A stretch of 45,677 nt of DNA, from the NCBI RefSeq assembly GCF_000724545.1, contig NZ_JHBV01000009.1, forward strand, positions 1-45,677, in the 5' to 3' direction. The notes beneath the pieces were generated by a model that saw only the letters and a program-made list of their open reading frames with translations, made no database searches and was not told where the DNA came from. Below, in pieces: positions 17,001 to 25,688 of the stretch. The translations under genes were made by a program, and so were the position numbers. Positions within the stretch are counted from its first letter, which is position 1; the number at the start of each line of letters is the position of its first letter. This DNA comes from Aureispira sp. CCB-QB1. GTDB taxonomy: Bacteria > Bacteroidota > Bacteroidia > Chitinophagales > Saprospiraceae.

Positions 17001-19910
17001 ATGCATCATATGAAATGTCTATTCTTGACGATTTGGGTATGGGGGCTTTGCACCGCATACTTAATGGCACAATCCCCTTTACAAATTCCCCACAATGCAC
17101 TTAATTCTACAACAATTGACAATCCATCACAATTGCCAATACCAGAAAGTACAACAGCAAATAGTTGTAACATAAGTATTGATAGTATTGTGTCTATTAA
17201 TTGTAATGGAGATAGCACAGGAGCCATTTATACAGAAACAGTTGTAGATACTTCGGCTTGTTCGTCTGCGGTTGTCGCTATCAATGAGTTTTTGTATGAC
17301 CCTTCTGTTCAAGATGGGCGCAATCCATACACGGGCGAGTATATAGAATTGATTGGACCTCCTGGAACAGATATTAGTTGTTATGTCCTAACAGATGGAG
17401 ATTGGACAATTACCTTTCCTGCTGGATCGATTATTCCACCCGATGGATTATTTACCATTGGGAATGATTCTATATGGGGAACAGGAACATTTGATTTGGA
17501 TGCCGAAAATTGTAATTGTTTTACAGATGGACCTAGTGGAGGTGGATTGTTAATCTTAGGTAATAGTGGAGAGTACATTGCCTTATATAATGCCTTGGGG
17601 ACTTTTTTGGAAGGAGTCATTTATGGAAATCCATCTACTACGGGCAACAATTATCCTTCTGCAGGAACCGTAATTAACACAATCGGCGCACCAGGATGTC
17701 CAAGTTCTGTTGTATTACCTAGCGCAACGGCTTTTGAGACAGCACCTGCTGTAGTCAATGATGATATTTCTTTGATAAGAGACCCCGACGGTTCTGGAGC
17801 TTGGGTTCCACAAGTTGGAGGTTCCTTAAACGCTTGTAATGTTTCAAACAATAGTACTACAGTGAGTTACCTTTGGAATACGGGCGATACGACAGAGCAT
17901 TTATTAGGAATTCCAGCAGGAACTTATACGGTTATTATGACAACTAGTGGTGGGTGTGCAGATACCGTAAGTTATACACTAGTAGAACCGACACCATTAA
18001 TTGCCAATACTGTTAGTACAGATATTTCTTGTACAGGAGATACAACAGGTGCTATTGATTTGACCATAACGGGAGGAACTGCTCCATATCTATTTAATTG
18101 GTCAACTGGTGCTACAACCGAAGATTTAGATTCTTTGTTGAGCGGTAGCTATTGTGTGACCGTAACTGATTCAAATGCTTGTGAGGTAACTTTGTGTGAT
18201 ACAATAGAGGAACCTTTCTTTACTATACCAGTAGATACATTTACTATTTGTGCAGGTGATTCTGTGCAACTTCAAGTTAATACCAATATTACAACTATTA
18301 ATTGGGCACCATCAGGAACGCTAAGTAATGATACGATTCAGAACCCATTTGCAAGCCCAACAAGTACGACAACATATATAGTTTCAACAGTAGGTACAGC
18401 TTGTACAACTATGGATTCTATTGTTGTAATCGTTGATAGTTTGAGCATTAATTTAGTTTCAGTCGATCCCCTTTGTAATGGCGATACGACAGGAACGATT
18501 AGCTCAGTTGCGGGAGGCAATTATACTTATCAATGGAATACGGGAGATACGACAGCTAACTTGATAAACCTTGGAGCAGGAGTGTATCAACTGACGGTTT
18601 CTTCGGGAGCTTGTCAAGATACGTTATCTACTGTATTGAATGAACCAGCAGCAATTGCGTTAACTTTAGCTAATTCTACCAACCCTAGTTGTAATGGAGA
18701 TAGTACAGGGGCAATTGTTATTAATAATACAGGAGGAACAACGCCTTATACGTATTTGTGGTCGAATACGGCTACAACTCAAGATTTAGATAGTTTGCCT
18801 GCGGGAGGGTATAGTTTGACTTTGACCGATAACAATAACTGTACTGCTTCTTTATCCGCAGTTTTAACAGAGCCTTCGGCGATTAATATTGCTTATAACA
18901 CAACAAACGTTAGTTGTGGTGGCTCAAATGATGGAACGGCAACCGTAACGCCAACAGGAGGAACGCCAGGATATACCTATCTTTGGGATGTAACCGCCAA
19001 TAATCAGACGACGGCGACAGCAACGAATTTGGCTTCAAGTACTTATTCTGTTACGGTAACTGACTTAGCAGGTTGTGAAGCTGAAGCGAATGGCATTTTT
19101 GTTAACCCAGGTATTCCAGTAGATAGCAATGATGTGCCATTGGTTATTTTGACGGATTTAGTAGATTGTGCATTGAATCCTATTGGAGCAATGGAAATCA
19201 ACACTCCTAACAATTATAGTTATTTGTGGAGTAATGGGGCAACAAGTCGAAGTGTTACTGGTTTGGCGGCAGGAACATATTCTGTAACGGTAGCCAATGC
19301 TTTGGGATGTACACATGTACAAACAGGAGTTATTAAGAGCCCACTTGTTCCGACAATTAATCCATTTATAGCTAATATAGGACAAATAACAACAACCATA
19401 ACATCAGGAACAGCAGTTAACATCAATGGAGGGAATGATCAATCGTTCCAAGGAGTAACGTATCTTTGGTCTAGCCCAAGTACCAGCGTAACATTTGCTA
19501 CGCCTACAGCACATGCTACTACTGCTGTTTCGGGAGAAACAGGGGCATATGTATTGACATTAACAGCGACCGCAAGTGATAGCACAGCGTGTCAAGACAC
19601 GGCAAGTGTATATCTAAATGTAGAGTCGGTTTATCATGGAATGCCAACGGCGTTTACACCTAATGGTGATGGTGTAAATGATTTGTATCGACCAGCAGGT
19701 TTAGATGGCAATGATATTATTACATTCCGAATTTACAACCGTTGGGGGCAAGAAATCTACAATGGAGATAATTTAGACAATCAGGGATGGGATGGGCGTT
19801 TTAATGGCGTTGAACAACCAGCAGAAGTCTACTTATTTATAGTAGAGTATCAACTAGGAGCTAACGCAGAGCCTCAAGTAAGAAAAGGGGAATTCACATT
19901 GATTCGATAA
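17001..19910 (+). CDS. SprB-repeat surface protein with lamin-tail-like insert and CHU_C sorting domain
   Basis: A 969-residue secreted protein; the ATG at 17010 is an equally good start. Signal peptide about 1-23 (LFLTIWVWGLCTAYLMAQ). Residues 64-80 are the head of an SprB repeat (NCNGDSTGAIYTET) and residues 287-330 are its tail (YLWNTGDTTEHL ... YTLVEP). Between them sits a lamin-tail-like domain (AINEFLYDP, GEYIELIG, ISLIRDPDG). Further SprB units follow, with two PKD-like modules (about 408-480 and 790-875). The C-terminus (880-969) is a gliding-associated CHU_C / T9SS type B sorting domain with AFTPNGDGVND, IYNRWGQEIY and WDGRFNG. It is predicted to be exported by T9SS and cell-attached. 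Single gene with its own promoter and a bidirectional terminator. Confidence 0.93.
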   Translation: MHHMKCLFLTIWVWGLCTAYLMAQSPLQIPHNALNSTTIDNPSQLPIPESTTANSCNISIDSIVSINCNGDSTGAIYTETVVDTSACSSAVVAINEFLYDPSVQDGRNPYTGEYIELIGPPGTDISCYVLTDGDWTITFPAGSIIPPDGLFTIGNDSIWGTGTFDLDAENCNCFTDGPSGGGLLILGNSGEYIALYNALGTFLEGVIYGNPSTTGNNYPSAGTVINTIGAPGCPSSVVLPSATAFETAPAVVNDDISLIRDPDGSGAWVPQVGGSLNACNVSNNSTTVSYLWNTGDTTEHLLGIPAGTYTVIMTTSGGCADTVSYTLVEPTPLIANTVSTDISCTGDTTGAIDLTITGGTAPYLFNWSTGATTEDLDSLLSGSYCVTVTDSNACEVTLCDTIEEPFFTIPVDTFTICAGDSVQLQVNTNITTINWAPSGTLSNDTIQNPFASPTSTTTYIVSTVGTACTTMDSIVVIVDSLSINLVSVDPLCNGDTTGTISSVAGGNYTYQWNTGDTTANLINLGAGVYQLTVSSGACQDTLSTVLNEPAAIALTLANSTNPSCNGDSTGAIVINNTGGTTPYTYLWSNTATTQDLDSLPAGGYSLTLTDNNNCTASLSAVLTEPSAINIAYNTTNVSCGGSNDGTATVTPTGGTPGYTYLWDVTANNQTTATATNLASSTYSVTVTDLAGCEAEANGIFVNPGIPVDSNDVPLVILTDLVDCALNPIGAMEINTPNNYSYLWSNGATSRSVTGLAAGTYSVTVANALGCTHVQTGVIKSPLVPTINPFIANIGQITTTITSGTAVNINGGNDQSFQGVTYLWSSPSTSVTFATPTAHATTAVSGETGAYVLTLTATASDSTACQDTASVYLNVESVYHGMPTAFTPNGDGVNDLYRPAGLDGNDIITFRIYNRWGQEIYNGDNLDNQGWDGRFNGVEQPAEVYLFIVEYQLGANAEPQVRKGEFTLIR

Positions 19911-19938
19911 TCAGTTGGTTGTAAAACTTCTAAAAAAA

Positions 19939-19975
19939 ATGCAGGTGTAACTAAAATGTTATACCTGCATTCTTT
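19939..19975. terminator. Bidirectional terminator between convergent genes
   Basis: ATGCAGGTGTAAC (19939-19951) pairs with GTTATACCTGCAT (19958-19970), with one wobble and a 6-nt loop. An A-run precedes it (19932-19939) and a T-rich tract follows, so it can end the surface-protein transcript on the plus strand and the response-regulator transcript on the minus strand. Confidence 0.85.
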
Positions 19976-20002
19976 ATTTGCAATAGAAAGTATTGGGAAG
20001 AC

Positions 20003-20719
20003 CTAAACAGCTTGTTCTTCACTAACTCTCAATTGGAAACCATTACCATGAATATTGATGATCTCAATCTTATCATCTTGTTTTAAATACTTGCGAAGTT
20101 TGGTAACAAATACATCCATACTACGTGCTGTAAAGTAATTGTCTTCTCCCCAAATTTCTTTCAAGGCAATACTTCTTGGTAAAATATCGTTCATATAAAG
20201 ACAGAACATACGCAATAACTCTGATTCTTTTGGTGAAAGCTTGTCTTTAGTCTCATTATTATCATAAGTAAGAATACGTAATGGATAATTAAAATGATAT
20301 TTACCAATGTTAAATTCTTTGGCTTCTTGTTTTTTTCGTTCGGGTTTTTGGCTTCTTTTAAGAATTGCTTGAATACGATACAACAATTCTTCGGGGGCAA
20401 ATGGTTTGGGTATATAATCATCAGCTCCAGCTTGGAAGCCTTTGATAATATCGTCCTTCATTGTTTTAGCAGTTAAGAAAATAATCGGCACTGCTTGATC
20501 GATTTCACGTACATCTTTGGCTAGAGTAATACCATCTTTTTTCGGCATCATCACATCAAAAATACATAAATCAAAGGTGTCTTTTTGGAATCGGTTTAAA
20601 CCTGCTTCTCCATCCATTTCTAGAATAACATCATAGTCGTTCATTTCTAAATAAGAACAAAGCACATCTCCAAAATTCTTGTCATCTTCTACTAATAGAA
20701 TTTTACCTTTTGTGTCCAT
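20003..20719 (-). CDS. OmpR/PhoB-family response regulator, orphan
   Basis: A 238-residue protein. The receiver domain (about 5-120) has the acidic pair D12/D13, phospho-acceptor D55 in IFDVMMPKKDG, T83 and K105 (YIPKPF). The winged-helix output domain (about 135-232) carries LSPKESELLRMF, a Bacteroidota RprY-like signature, and SMDVFVTKLRKYL as recognition helix. It should bind DNA as a dimer after phosphorylation by a histidine kinase, but no kinase is encoded next to it here. It is transcribed toward the SprB-repeat gene and shares its terminator. Target genes are unknown. Confidence 0.92.
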   Translation of the reverse strand: MDTKGKILLVEDDKNFGDVLCSYLEMNDYDVILEMDGEAGLNRFQKDTFDLCIFDVMMPKKDGITLAKDVREIDQAVPIIFLTAKTMKDDIIKGFQAGADDYIPKPFAPEELLYRIQAILKRSQKPERKKQEAKEFNIGKYHFNYPLRILTYDNNETKDKLSPKESELLRMFCLYMNDILPRSIALKEIWGEDNYFTARSMDVFVTKLRKYLKQDDKIEIINIHGNGFQLRVSEEQAV

Positions 20720-21021
20720 AATACATTTATGTTTTTATTGCGAGTAGTAATGTTTCTTAAATTATAATATATGGGATTCTAAGTACTCTACAAAAAGAGT
20801 GCGAGTTCTGTGTTTTGACAAAAAAAAATGCATTTCTTAGGATTTTGTTAAGACTATTTTTGAAAAAAAGCCTTAAAAACGCTTTTCACTAGCAAAATAT
20901 TGTCTTTATTTTGAAAAAAAATAATTGGGTTTCAAAATTCATCTATAGCAATAGGTACAAAAGTTATTAACTTTCATGTATTTTTGGCTGTAATTAATTA
21001 TCATAAATAAGGTATCTAAGA
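20720..21021. other. Divergent intergenic region
   Basis: About 302 bp, strongly AT-rich, between the response regulator and the thioesterase. It holds the plus-strand -7 box at 20979-20986. No exact minus-strand box was found and no gene is seen. Confidence 0.55.
20979..20986 (+). promoter_or_regulatory. -7 box (TATTTTTG) for the thioesterase/YgjP operon
   Basis: Exact TAnnTTTG match 36 bp before the ATG at 21022. The -33 TTG is not obvious. Confidence 0.45.
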
Positions 21022-21450
21022 ATGAGAGCAAAGCTAAAAGATTGCAAACAGTATGTTTTTACAACTAGTGTAAGGGTTCGTATTACTGATTTGAATTATG
21101 GAGGGCATGTTGGGAATGAAATGATGTTAATTTTTGCTCAACAGGCAAGAGTTGATCTCCTAAAAAGTTGGGGATATGGAGAACTGACCTTAGCTGGCAA
21201 GGGAATTATTATGACAGATGCTGTTGTTTTGTACAAGTCAGAGTCGCATGAGGGAGATGAATTAAAAATTGAAATTGGTATTGATGACTTAACTAGTATT
21301 GGTTTTGATTTGTATTATAAAATTACGAATGCTCAGACGAACAGAGAGGTTGCTCGCGTTAAAACAGGTATTTTATGTTTTGATTATGGCGAAAAGAAAA
21401 TTGCAAGTCTTCCTCAAGAAGTTGTAGCTAAAATCAATGCATTATTATGA
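21022..21450 (+). CDS. Acyl-CoA thioesterase, hotdog fold (4HBT family)
   Basis: A 142-residue, single-domain hotdog protein, the usual length for YbgC/FadM-type thioesterases. The catalytic region is RVRITDLNYGGHVGN (D23 at the usual acid position), followed by the long central helix (MMLIFAQQARVDLL) and strands with VVLYKSESHEGDELKIEI. It probably hydrolyses acyl-CoA or a related thioester; the substrate is unknown. The stop overlaps the next start in ATGA, so the two genes are translationally coupled. Confidence 0.86.
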   Translation: MRAKLKDCKQYVFTTSVRVRITDLNYGGHVGNEMMLIFAQQARVDLLKSWGYGELTLAGKGIIMTDAVVLYKSESHEGDELKIEIGIDDLTSIGFDLYYKITNAQTNREVARVKTGILCFDYGEKKIASLPQEVVAKINALL

Positions 21451-22181
21451 TCAAAAAATTGGAACCGAACCAAAAGGTATTGATGCATCCCGAAGTAGGG
21501 AAAGTTATTCTTAAAAAAAATCCTCGTTCCAAACGCGTTACATTAAAAGTAAAAGTCGATGGCTCAATCATCGTAACACTACCTCAATCCTTACCGTACA
21601 AAAAGGCAGAACCTATTTTGCATCAAAACATTGCTTGGGTCAAAGTTCAATTGGAAAAAGTCAAGGAAAGCCAAAAAAAGAAGTTATTGTCTTTTGATAG
21701 CAGGTTTCAAGTTCGCACAAAAGTACTTCGCATTCTACCTCACGACCAAACAACCATGGTGGCGAAAGGTAGGGAGGATAAAATTGATTTATTAGTGCCT
21801 AAAACGTGGGAGATTGCTTCATCAGAAGTTCAAGAACAACTTCAAGAAGCTATGATAGAAATTTTGAGACAAGAAGCGAAATATTACTTGCCCAATAGGA
21901 CTAGAACCTTGGCAATGCAAAAGGGAATTGCCATCAATACGATCCGAATAAAAAATGTCAAGACGAGATGGGGGAGTTGTTCTTCTAAAAGTAACATCAA
22001 TTTGTCTCTGTATCTAATGCTGCTGCCCGACAGCTTGATAGACTACGTTATTTTGCATGAATTGGCGCACATAAAACACCAAAATCACAGCGCGGCATTT
22101 TGGAGTCATTTAGAGAATTTATTGCCAGGAGCCAAGCAGTTGGATAAAAAACTCAATGGTTACCGTATCCCATTTTTATAA
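21447..22181 (+). CDS. YgjP-like M48-type zinc metallopeptidase (DUF45)
   Basis: A 244-residue protein of the YgjP/SprT-like family. The RWGSCSSKSNINLS motif precedes the zinc site HELAH (H204, E205, H208), with H214 in NHSAAFW as likely third ligand; this arrangement is diagnostic. The N-terminal third (KNPRSKRVTLKVKVDGSIIV) is also typical. Predicted cytoplasmic, substrate unknown. It is coupled to the thioesterase by a 4-nt overlap and overlaps the convergent FAD oxidoreductase by 6 nt. Confidence 0.9.
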   Translation: MIKKLEPNQKVLMHPEVGKVILKKNPRSKRVTLKVKVDGSIIVTLPQSLPYKKAEPILHQNIAWVKVQLEKVKESQKKKLLSFDSRFQVRTKVLRILPHDQTTMVAKGREDKIDLLVPKTWEIASSEVQEQLQEAMIEILRQEAKYYLPNRTRTLAMQKGIAINTIRIKNVKTRWGSCSSKSNINLSLYLMLLPDSLIDYVILHELAHIKHQNHSAAFWSHLENLLPGAKQLDKKLNGYRIPFL

Positions 22182-23312
22182 AGCCAATAATTCGGCACCT
22201 TCTTCGCCAATTAAAGAACCAATCGCAATGCCCATACCACCCATTCTTACGGCAACAACAACATTTTTGCTAATAGTTTGAACCAAAGGTTTTTTTGCAG
22301 CACCAATTCCCATAATACCACTCCACCAATAGTCTATTTCTACTGGGTGATGAGGGAGTATGGTGTGTTTGAGAAAGTTGGTTAAATAATCTTGGATGGT
22401 TTCCGAAAAACCAAATTCAGCGGTTGTCTCTCCTGTTAAGTCTAAGTGTCTTGCGCCACCCAATAAAATTCTATTGTCAATATTTCTAAAATAGACATAC
22501 CCTTTGTGGTAGTGAAAACATCCTTTAATCGAAAGTTGAGAAATGGGTTTGGTTATCAAGACTTGATTGCGAGCGGGGAATACTTCTAGTTGAGGGAATA
22601 ATTTGTTGGCAAAACCGTTGGTGGCAACTAAAACCTTTTTTGCAATAATAGACCAAGAGTTTTGGGTGATTACTTCAACTTGATTGCCATTGTCTTGTAT
22701 AGCCTGAACGGTTACGCCATTTAGAATCGTAATGTTTTGTTGTTGTGCCAATTTTAGTAAATTATGCATCATTTTCCCTGTGTGTATTTGTCCTTCGGCT
22801 TTATTCCAGATAAGTTGTTGAACACCCCCAAATTGAAAGGTGTCAATAGCTTGATTGGCAATACTAAATGTATTGTCTAGACCTACAATGGCTCTTAGTT
22901 TTTGATTGAGTGCAGCTATATTGGAACAACATTGTTGGAAGAGTTCTTGATCAGATGCTTTGAAAATCTCATAATTCCCATGCTGAAAATAGTGCATATT
23001 TTGAACACCAATTCGCTGTTGTAGCCGTTGCAAACCTAACCATCGTTTTTCTAAGATTCCAAAGACAGTGTCTTCGTCTTGGTCTTCCAAATCATCTAAG
23101 AGCTCAGACACAGAGCCAAAACAAGAAAATCCCGCATTTTTGGTGCTAGCACCAGAAGGAAATGTTCCTTTTTCTACGACAACAATATTGAGGTTAGAAG
23201 CTTTTTCTTTTAGGTGCAAAGCGGCACTTAAACCAACAATACCACTGCCAACAATGACCACATCTACATTTTTTAGAAAGGTCTCTCTTTCCCAGTAACT
23301 TAAGTTTGTCAT
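22176..23312 (-). CDS. FAD-dependent oxidoreductase (DAO family)
   Basis: A 378-residue flavoprotein. The N-terminal dinucleotide-binding loop is VVIVGSGIVGLSAALHL (about 16-32) with the acidic end of strand 2 in VVVEKG. The GASTKNAGFSCFGS motif is typical of the glycine/D-amino-acid oxidase (DAO, PF01266) group, and MGGMGIAIGS near the C-terminus is the second FAD contact. It oxidises an amine or amino acid; the substrate is not readable. No signal peptide. Last gene of a three-gene minus-strand run (23-bp gap from the TIM44-like gene). Confidence 0.88.
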   Translation of the reverse strand: MTNLSYWERETFLKNVDVVIVGSGIVGLSAALHLKEKASNLNIVVVEKGTFPSGASTKNAGFSCFGSVSELLDDLEDQDEDTVFGILEKRWLGLQRLQQRIGVQNMHYFQHGNYEIFKASDQELFQQCCSNIAALNQKLRAIVGLDNTFSIANQAIDTFQFGGVQQLIWNKAEGQIHTGKMMHNLLKLAQQQNITILNGVTVQAIQDNGNQVEVITQNSWSIIAKKVLVATNGFANKLFPQLEVFPARNQVLITKPISQLSIKGCFHYHKGYVYFRNIDNRILLGGARHLDLTGETTAEFGFSETIQDYLTNFLKHTILPHHPVEIDYWWSGIMGIGAAKKPLVQTISKNVVVAVRMGGMGIAIGSLIGEEGAELLAL

Positions 23313-23335
23313 TTTGTTGTTTTTTATTCTTTAGG

Positions 23336-24886
23336 TTACCCTTGATAAGCCTCGTCTTGTGCAATATTACTTAGTACCCAAGAAAAATCACCTTGATTGG
23401 TCTTGGTGCCACAATAGCCGCAAACAGAAGTGTCGCTCATTTTATCAGCAGGAGCGCCACAGTTGGGGCATTGGGCAGTATCAAATTCACTCTCTGGTTT
23501 TTCGACCCCTATTTTTCGAATAAATGTCCAGTATTCGGTAAATCTTCGGGGCGTTCGTTTGTTTCCTCCAATTAAACGACCATTTTTATCTTCTGTATAA
23601 TCAATGGCTGCCGCAAAAATGCGAACGGTAATAGATTCGTAATTATTATCTATGGTGATTCGGGCAGGTTCGATATGTTCTAAGGTGATATTTTCTAAAC
23701 GATTGAAGTAATTTTTTTCTTGATAGAGATGAATCCAAAAAGCATTTGCCTCGTAAAGACGATCGCTTAACAAATGACGCACCGATTTCCAATTGTCACG
23801 CTCTGACCAAGCTTGATACATAGTTTGGAAAGTGGCTTCTACCACATTCTCCATAAATGATTCCCAGTAAGCAGCAGGGTTTTGTAGATGGTGTAAAGCG
23901 ATAAAACGAGCCCCCTTTTCTTTTAAATATGGATCGATAATAGTGGGGGCATTATTACCAACTTCGGGAGCATAGGTACCTAAGGTCTCTGCTCTATAAT
24001 GTTGATGCTCTTGGACAACAATTTTATCTAACATCCAATTCATTTCCCCAGCTTCTATCAAGGTATTACAATTACCACAAACACCTGCATCGTTGAAGTC
24101 GTTAGGAGCGCCACAATTAGGACAAGCCAAATCTCGTAAACCTTCTGGGCTAGTAGATACTGTCTCTATATTTCGGACTAGAACCCAACGTTCCTTTAAA
24201 ATATGTCGGTAGTTCTTTTCATTATAAAGAGTAGAATAATTAGACTGAAAATCTACCACAATTTTGATTTGCTCGCTTGTTGTGATAATATCTGAGATTT
24301 GAATATTGGCGACAACAACTTCTGTTCGAGGACTTGTCTTCGCCATGTCCGAACGCATGAATAATTTGATATTCTCAGAGAGAAAAGGCTGTACGCTACG
24401 ACTATTTTTGGTATTAATGCTACTGTAGAATTTATGATAAAGCGAATGAGCAAAATCTAAAAATAGAATCTCAGAAAAGGCAGGATCTTTGCGAATTAAA
24501 GCATCAATTTTTTGTTGTTTGGCTTGGTTTGCCATTTGATTCTGTTGGAAACGATAAGCATCCATTCCAGAGCTTTGTATATAGTTGTCTACTTGTTTGT
24601 CTCCTCCTTGATGGTTGAGGTGATACCAAATAACGGCAACAATAATACTAATAATCAATGCTATTTGTAAAAAAGGAGGCAATAGAAAGAAAAGACGAAA
24701 TAGCATTTCAAATACGATGATGCCTCCACCATTACCTCCATTTCCACCACTAGAGCCACCACTGTAAGAATGTCCGCCACCTGGTCGAGCATAGGCTACC
24801 TCTGGAAATAAAAATAAAATACCAATGCAAAACAATAGTGTTAATGCAATCAAGTATTTAAAAGAAAAAAATTTAGCAAAGCGCAT
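23336..24886 (-). CDS. Membrane protein with two TIM44-like domains, each followed by a zinc ribbon
   Basis: A 516-residue protein: signal peptide or first TM (about 10-33), Gly/Ser-rich linker (35-56), hydrophobic segments at 57-88, then two TIM44-like halves (about 115-250 and 300-465). Each half ends in a zinc ribbon: C255/C258 with C270/C273, and C473/C476 with C489/C492 (both CPNCGAP ... CGxC), then a matched MNWMLDKI / FSWVLSNI tail. The repeat of the whole TIM44-ribbon unit points to an internal duplication. Related bacterial TIM44-like/zinc-ribbon proteins are uncharacterised. It lies 11 bp after the TPM gene, so they likely act together at the membrane. Confidence 0.82.
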   Translation of the reverse strand: MRFAKFFSFKYLIALTLLFCIGILFLFPEVAYARPGGGHSYSGGSSGGNGGNGGGIIVFEMLFRLFFLLPPFLQIALIISIIVAVIWYHLNHQGGDKQVDNYIQSSGMDAYRFQQNQMANQAKQQKIDALIRKDPAFSEILFLDFAHSLYHKFYSSINTKNSRSVQPFLSENIKLFMRSDMAKTSPRTEVVVANIQISDIITTSEQIKIVVDFQSNYSTLYNEKNYRHILKERWVLVRNIETVSTSPEGLRDLACPNCGAPNDFNDAGVCGNCNTLIEAGEMNWMLDKIVVQEHQHYRAETLGTYAPEVGNNAPTIIDPYLKEKGARFIALHHLQNPAAYWESFMENVVEATFQTMYQAWSERDNWKSVRHLLSDRLYEANAFWIHLYQEKNYFNRLENITLEHIEPARITIDNNYESITVRIFAAAIDYTEDKNGRLIGGNKRTPRRFTEYWTFIRKIGVEKPESEFDTAQCPNCGAPADKMSDTSVCGYCGTKTNQGDFSWVLSNIAQDEAYQG

Positions 24887-24897
24887 GAAATCTTGGT

Positions 24898-25524
24898 TTA
24901 AAGTTCTACGTGTAGGTGGTTAGGAAGTTCATTAATGTCATTAGGCTGTACTGGCAGGTGTTCTTCAAAGATTGGGATACTAGCTCTAATTTTTGCCAAA
25001 AGTGCTTGTGGAGGCTCGGGAGCATTAAAAACTTCATTGAATTGGAATTGGAGCTTATCCAATTCATCAATTGTTAGTTCAATATCAACACCAATATCCC
25101 ACAGCAATACTGCTTGACGTTCGAATGTAGAAATGAATAGAAGGACACCCGTGTGTTGCGATGTTCTATGAATGTGTGCTTTTTGAAAGATGGCTCTAGC
25201 CATAATTTCGGCTTGACGACGCATCCGTTTTTTATGAATTAAAGCATGTTTGAGCTTTGGGAACCATTTGATAATCCCAATGCCTAGAGAAAAGAATAGA
25301 AGTGTTCCAAACAAGATGGCATAAATGTGGATGATCGTAGGGATCATAAATTTGACAACCAAAGCCAAGAACGCTAAAAAAATGCCGCCCCAAAGCTCAA
25401 TATCTCTATAATTGTCGCATTCTGGATAAATGACCGTGACCAATTCAACACTACTTTTGGACTCTAGGGCTTGAATGGCAGCATCTAGTTCTTCTTGATA
25501 TTCGGGAGTAAAAAAAGTATTCAT
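24898..25524 (-). CDS. TPM-domain membrane protein
   Basis: A 208-residue protein. The N-terminal half-domain (about 8-35: LDAAIQALESKSSVELVTVIYPE) is followed by two TM helices (about 45-90) inserted in the TPM fold, then the second half with HTGVLLFISTFERQAVLLWD and a C-terminal helix. This split arrangement is seen in TPM-domain membrane proteins (PF04536). First gene of the operon with the TIM44-like protein and the FAD oxidoreductase. Function unknown. Confidence 0.82.
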   Translation of the reverse strand: MNTFFTPEYQEELDAAIQALESKSSVELVTVIYPECDNYRDIELWGGIFLAFLALVVKFMIPTIIHIYAILFGTLLFFSLGIGIIKWFPKLKHALIHKKRMRRQAEIMARAIFQKAHIHRTSQHTGVLLFISTFERQAVLLWDIGVDIELTIDELDKLQFQFNEVFNAPEPPQALLAKIRASIPIFEEHLPVQPNDINELPNHLHVEL

Positions 25525-25583
25525 ACGAAGTGAATATATGTGTAAAAATTATAGATTGATTGGCTAGCCCAATAGTTCGTTGA

Positions 25584-25688
25584 AACCACGCAGTAGCAGC
25601 GAACCAAGCTATGCGAGCTCACGACCGTAGGTAGTAACAAAGCGAACTAATAAACGACCACGAAGTAGCAGCGTAGCTAACTACTACT
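25584..25688. repeat. Dispersed intergenic repeat, compound copy
   Basis: CCACGCAGTAGCAGCGAA (25586-25603) and CCACGAAGTAGCAGCGTA (25658-25675) are near-identical direct copies about 72 bp apart, the second followed by GCTAACTACTACTAG, which runs into the stop codon of the PLP-enzyme gene. The same motif recurs, inverted, at 37457-37486, and its end resembles the arms of the hairpin at 32522-32576. No ORF, tRNA fold or transposase is present. Confidence 0.75.
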
